A stretch of 16,203 bases of DNA, taken from the NCBI GenBank assembly GCA_945888565.1, contig CAMDAL010000039.1, positions 1 through 16,203 of the forward strand, written 5' to 3'. This stretch comes from Devosia equisanguinis (GTDB lineage: Bacteria > Pseudomonadota > Alphaproteobacteria > Rhizobiales > Devosiaceae). Below are positions 12,865-16,203 of this stretch, in pieces. The stretch's first letter is position 1. Each line of letters opens with the position of its first letter. Position numbers and translations under genes: made by a program. The notes beneath the pieces are model-generated. The model was not told the DNA's origin. It was given only the letters and a program-made list of their open reading frames with translations, and made no database searches.

Positions 12865-15423
12865 TCACTCCTCGCGCAGGAATCGCGCCGGGCGGTTGCT
12901 GAGGGCCGACCATGTGGTCGCCACCCCCACGGCAATGCTCAGCGCCATGGTGCCGAGGATTACCCAGACGATCAGCATCGGGTCGACCGAGAAGCCGATC
13001 TCCAGCACGAACTCGACGAAGGCCCAGGTCCCTGCCACGCCCAGCCCGGCGGCCAGCACCGCCGCCAGCAGCCCGAGCAGGCCGTACTCCACAAGGTAGG
13101 CCCGCACCACATCGGCGCGGGTCGCGCCGAGCACCTTCATCACCACGGCGTCGGCCTCGCGCTGGCGGCGGCCGGCGGCCATGGCGCCGGCGAGCACCAG
13201 CACGCCCGAGACCACGGCCAGCCCGCCGATCACCTCGACCGCTGCCGTCACGTTGCCGAGGATCACGGCGAAGCTTTCGAGCGCCTCGCCGACCGGCAGG
13301 AAGATCAGGTCGGGGAACTCGGCGACGAGCCGGCTCTGCAGTGCGCGCTCGGCCTCCGGCACGGCCTTCATCAGACCGAGATAGCTGACGTCGAAATCGG
13401 CGAAAGCGTTGGGGGAGAAGACGAAGCCGAAGTTCACGCTGCCGGAGCGCCAGGCGTAGTCGCGGAAGCTGCCGATCCGTGCCGTCACCTCCTGCCCGAA
13501 GACCAGCAGCGTCAGCTCGTCGCCAAGCTTCAGCCCCAGCGGGTCGCGCAGCCGGTCGAACACCGACACTTCCGGGATGCCGTCATAGTTCTCCGGCCAC
13601 CATTGGCCCTGGGTGAGGGTCGAATCCTCCGGCAGGGTGGCTGCCGAGGTGAGGGGGATCTCCTCGGTGAACACGAAGCTGAACTCGGGCGGCGGGGTGC
13701 GGTCGAGCTCGGCCACGGCGACGCCGTTCACGCTCTCGATCTTGCCGCGCATCATCGGCATCGCGGTGAAGTCGGCGACCTCGCCGGGCTCGGCGGCCGA
13801 GAAATCGGCCAGCGACTGCGCCTCGTCCTCGAACAGGTCCATGAAGACGAAGCTTGGAGCGTTGGGGATCGACTCGCGGTTGAGCTGGTTGCGCAGGTTG
13901 CCGTCGATCAGCGCGATCAGCAGCAGCAGCGCCAACCCCATCCCGAGCGACAGGATCACCACCGGGGCAGGGGCGCCGGGGCGATGGATGGATTTGAGCG
14001 CATTGCGAAGCGCCGCGTTGGGTAGCGGCGGCACGAGGCGGAGGATGGCCTGCAGCAGCCAGGCGGCGACGCGCAGCACGACGAATGCGCCGAGTACGGC
14101 GCCCGCATACCACAGCACCAGCACCGGCCGGCCGGTGCTCAGGGTGGCGAGGCCGAAGATGCCAAGGGCGGCGAGGCCAAGCGGCAGCCACAGGCCGGGG
14201 CGGAAATAGTCGCGCCAGCCGAGGCCGCCTTCCACCGCCGAACCGGCCGAGCGGAACAGCAGGGCGGGCTTAAGCTTCTGCGCGCGACGCAGCGGCAGGT
14301 AGCCGAAGGCGAAACCGACCAGCAGGCCGAAGCCGGCGGCGGTCGCGAGGGTACCGGGGTCGAGCACGGCCGGCAGGTCCAGCCCCAGCAGGCCGCCGAG
14401 GATAGGCAGCGCCACCAGCGTCAGCAGGCTGCCCAGCATCAGCCCCAGCACGATGCCGACGCCGGTCAGCAGCATCACCTGGAACAGGAAATGCGCCATG
14501 ATCTGCGCCCCGGTGGCGCCGAGCGCCTTCATGGTGGCGATCGAGCGCTGGCGTTCGGTGACGTAGGCGGCGATGGCGTTCGATACGCCGACGCCGCCGA
14601 TCAGCAGCGAGCTCAGCCCGACGATGATGAGGAAGCGGCCGAAGATGTCGAAGAAGCGGGCGAGGTCGGCGGTGGCGTCTTTGGGCGCGTTGACCTGGAA
14701 GCCGGCGCTGGGGAAGGTGGTGCGGATCTGCTCGCTCGCTGCCTCGAAGGTGACGCCCGGGTTGAGCAGCAGCTTGTTGTGGAAGCGGGCGAGGACGCCC
14801 GGCTCGATGATGCCGGTGGCGTTCACCGCCTCGACCGACATCACCACCGGCACGCCGATGCCGATGCCGTTGGTGAGCTGGTCGGGCAACGCGTCGATCA
14901 CGCCGCGCAGGGTGAAGGTGGCGTTCTCGATGGTTATGGTCTCGCCGAGGCCGACCTGCAGCCGGTCGAGCAGCAGGGAGTCGGCGACAAGGCCGAACGT
15001 GTCGCCGTCCCTTGCCGTCAGTTCGGCGACGGTCGCTGCGCTGTCCGCCACCGTAGCGGTGCCGACCAGCGGGTAGTTCGCATCGACGGCGCGGATCGAA
15101 ATGAACGTGCTCTGCGTCTCGCTCGCGGCCCGGCCGAGCACCTCGACCTGTTCGCTCAGGGTGCCGAGCGATTGCAGCAGGGCCTTTTCGTCGGGGTTGA
15201 TGGCGCGGTAGCTGAGCGTGGCGTCGAGGTCGCCGCCGAGCAGGACGCGGGCGTCGCGGACCAGCGAGGCCTGCAGCGCCGCGCTCACCGAGCCGACGAT
15301 GGTGATGGTGCCGACACCGAGGGCCAGGCAGGCGAGCAGGATGGTAAAGCGGCGTCGGTCGCCGCGGAGGTCGCGGAAGGCGACGCGGAGCCAGCCCCCG
15401 AGGGTTGCCAGCAGCGTGCTCAT
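12865..15423 (-). CDS. FtsX-domain ABC transporter permease, YbbP type
   Basis: An 852-residue inner-membrane permease. Seen: one membrane segment at residues 26-48 followed by a large periplasmic domain (about 50-260); a first FtsX domain at 263-385 with GVSNAIAAYVTERQRSIATMKALGATGAQI; central membrane segments near 412-430, 436-458 and 486-506; a second periplasmic domain; and a second FtsX domain near the C-terminus with RQREADAVVMKVLGATRADV. This two-FtsX layout and length match YbbP. Such proteins work with a LolD-like ATPase in mechanotransmission or export rather than import; the substrate is unknown. The ATG at 15423 overlaps the ATPase stop by 4 bases (ATGA). Related proteins often sit beside an esterase gene (tesA), which may lie beyond the right edge but is not in view. 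Confidence 0.9.
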   Translation of the reverse strand: MSTLLATLGGWLRVAFRDLRGDRRRFTILLACLALGVGTITIVGSVSAALQASLVRDARVLLGGDLDATLSYRAINPDEKALLQSLGTLSEQVEVLGRAASETQSTFISIRAVDANYPLVGTATVADSAATVAELTARDGDTFGLVADSLLLDRLQVGLGETITIENATFTLRGVIDALPDQLTNGIGIGVPVVMSVEAVNATGIIEPGVLARFHNKLLLNPGVTFEAASEQIRTTFPSAGFQVNAPKDATADLARFFDIFGRFLIIVGLSSLLIGGVGVSNAIAAYVTERQRSIATMKALGATGAQIMAHFLFQVMLLTGVGIVLGLMLGSLLTLVALPILGGLLGLDLPAVLDPGTLATAAGFGLLVGFAFGYLPLRRAQKLKPALLFRSAGSAVEGGLGWRDYFRPGLWLPLGLAALGIFGLATLSTGRPVLVLWYAGAVLGAFVVLRVAAWLLQAILRLVPPLPNAALRNALKSIHRPGAPAPVVILSLGMGLALLLLIALIDGNLRNQLNRESIPNAPSFVFMDLFEDEAQSLADFSAAEPGEVADFTAMPMMRGKIESVNGVAVAELDRTPPPEFSFVFTEEIPLTSAATLPEDSTLTQGQWWPENYDGIPEVSVFDRLRDPLGLKLGDELTLLVFGQEVTARIGSFRDYAWRSGSVNFGFVFSPNAFADFDVSYLGLMKAVPEAERALQSRLVAEFPDLIFLPVGEALESFAVILGNVTAAVEVIGGLAVVSGVLVLAGAMAAGRRQREADAVVMKVLGATRADVVRAYLVEYGLLGLLAAVLAAGLGVAGTWAFVEFVLEIGFSVDPMLIVWVILGTMALSIAVGVATTWSALSNRPARFLREE

Positions 15424-16115
15424 GCGGCGGCCATGGCGTCGAGGTGGCCCTCGTTCATCCGGAGCTGGCGGTCGGCCTTTTTCGACAGGTTCGGATCGTG
15501 GGTGATCAGCAGGATCGAGGTGCCACGATCGCGCGCCAGGTTGAACATCAGCTCGATGACGTGGGCGCCGGTCTCCTGGTCAAGGTTGCCGGTCGGCTCG
15601 TCAGCCAGCAGCAGCTTGGGGTTGCCGACCATGGCGCGGGCGAGGCCGACGCGTTGCTGTTCACCGCCCGAGAGGGCGCTCGGCAGGTGGCCGGTGCGCT
15701 TGTCGAGCCCGACATCGGCGAGCGCCTGCGCAGCGCGGTCCCGCACAGTCTTCCACGGCATCGCCGGGTCGGCGATCTCGAGGGTCAGCGCCACGTTCTC
15801 GAGTGCCGTCAGCGAGGGGATGAGATGGAAATTCTGGAACAGGATGCCAAGGTTCTTGCGCCGGAAGATCGCCAGCTTGTCCTCGTTCATGCCGGTGATC
15901 TCGGTACCGCCGATGCTGACCGAGCCGGCCGTCGCCTGTTCGAGCCCGCTCAGCACCATCAGCAACGAGGTCTTGCCGCTGCCCGAAGGGCCGACTACCG
16001 CGGTGACCTCTCCCGCCGAGAGTTCGAGCGAGACATCCTTGAGGATGTGCAGCGGCTGCCCGCCCGACTTGAGGTGCAGGTTCAGGCCTCGGGCGACAGC
16101 GACGGGAGTGGACAT
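15420..16115 (-). CDS. ABC transporter ATP-binding protein, LolD/YbbA type
   Basis: A 231-residue ATPase for the FtsX-domain permease that follows. Seen: Walker A GPSGSGKT (residues 42-49), Q-loop Q94 in LFQNFHLIPSLTALENV, signature LSGGEQQR (148-155), Walker B LLLADE (168-173) with EPTGNLD, and H-loop H206. The EPTGNLD and LIPSLTALENV stretches place it in the LolD/MacB/YbbA group. Length is normal. I chose the ATG at 16115: it fits family starts, although no good ribosome-binding site precedes it. The frame is open to a TTG at 16172, but that extension would overlap the candidate promoter and reads like non-coding sequence. All catalytic motifs are intact. Confidence 0.92.
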   Translation of the reverse strand: MSTPVAVARGLNLHLKSGGQPLHILKDVSLELSAGEVTAVVGPSGSGKTSLLMVLSGLEQATAGSVSIGGTEITGMNEDKLAIFRRKNLGILFQNFHLIPSLTALENVALTLEIADPAMPWKTVRDRAAQALADVGLDKRTGHLPSALSGGEQQRVGLARAMVGNPKLLLADEPTGNLDQETGAHVIELMFNLARDRGTSILLITHDPNLSKKADRQLRMNEGHLDAMAAA

Positions 16116-16144
16116 GGGGAACCGGGGTTCGGACAGGTCCTCCA

Positions 16145-16172
16145 CAGATAGGGCGAAACCGGCCGGGGTCAA
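16145..16172 (-). promoter_or_regulatory. Candidate sigma-70 promoter of the exporter operon
   Basis: On the minus strand TTGACC (16167-16172) and TATCTG (16145-16150) are 16 bases apart. The -35 box matches 5 of 6 consensus bases; the -10 box is weaker. Transcription would begin about 20-25 bases before the ATG at 16115. Its presence argues against a start codon at 16172. Confidence 0.4.
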
Positions 16173-16203
16173 CGTGACGCGTTAGCCCCGGCGCTCAATT
16201 GAG

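Noticed and set aside
12736..14025. 429-codon + strand frame opposite the FtsX-domain permease
   Set aside because: His/Gln/Arg/Glu-rich shadow of a clear transporter gene; no start signal and no homology features.
14491..16185. 564-codon open frame on the + strand
   Set aside because: It runs antisense through both exporter genes, is rich in Arg, Glu, Gly and Ala with no motif, and is explained by GC-biased codons on the other strand.

Overview
The window is high-GC, gene-dense DNA, most likely from an alphaproteobacterium of the Hyphomicrobiales (Rhizobiales). A Devosia-like genome would fit, but I cannot fix the genus from this sequence. The case rests on solute-uptake ABC operons of rhizobial type, an FMN riboswitch in front of a RibN-like transporter, and GGGGAGGG-type palindromic intergenic repeats. 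No rRNA, tRNA, CRISPR array, integrase or transposase was seen.

Left part (1-4884). The window opens inside a CUT2 (ribose/fructose-type) sugar ABC transporter on the + strand: the end of the ATPase, the permease, and the periplasmic binding protein. A large palindromic repeat separates it from a Gfo/Idh/MocA sugar dehydrogenase, which probably acts on the imported sugar. A partial copy of the same repeat follows and lies between the dehydrogenase and the convergent DMT/EamA transporter gene on the minus strand. That gene has a textbook FMN riboswitch in its leader, so it is best called a riboflavin importer (RibN type).

Centre (5117-9190, minus strand). A complete polyamine ABC operon in the order potF-potG-potH-potI: binding protein, ATPase, two permeases. 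The last three genes are translationally coupled through short overlaps. A perfect 11-bp stem-loop sits between the binding-protein gene and the ATPase gene. The predicted ligand pocket of the binding protein mixes PotF-like and PotD-like residues.

Right-centre (9631-12090, + strand). A 440-bp divergent intergenic region with a 19-bp dyad leads into psuG-psuK, the two enzymes that break pseudouridine down to uracil and ribose 5-phosphate. A parD-parE toxin-antitoxin pair of visibly lower GC follows directly.

Right end (12092-16115, minus strand). A small secreted protein of unknown function with four cysteines, then a YbbA/YbbP-type ABC exporter pair (LolD-like ATPase and an 852-residue FtsX-domain permease) with a candidate promoter at the window edge.

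Most of the window is ordinary nutrient-uptake and catabolism genes. The signals most worth following are the riboswitch-controlled transporter and its leader, the palindromic repeats flanking the dehydrogenase, the hybrid polyamine pocket, and the lower-GC toxin-antitoxin insertion. I did not find a clearly new multi-gene system.
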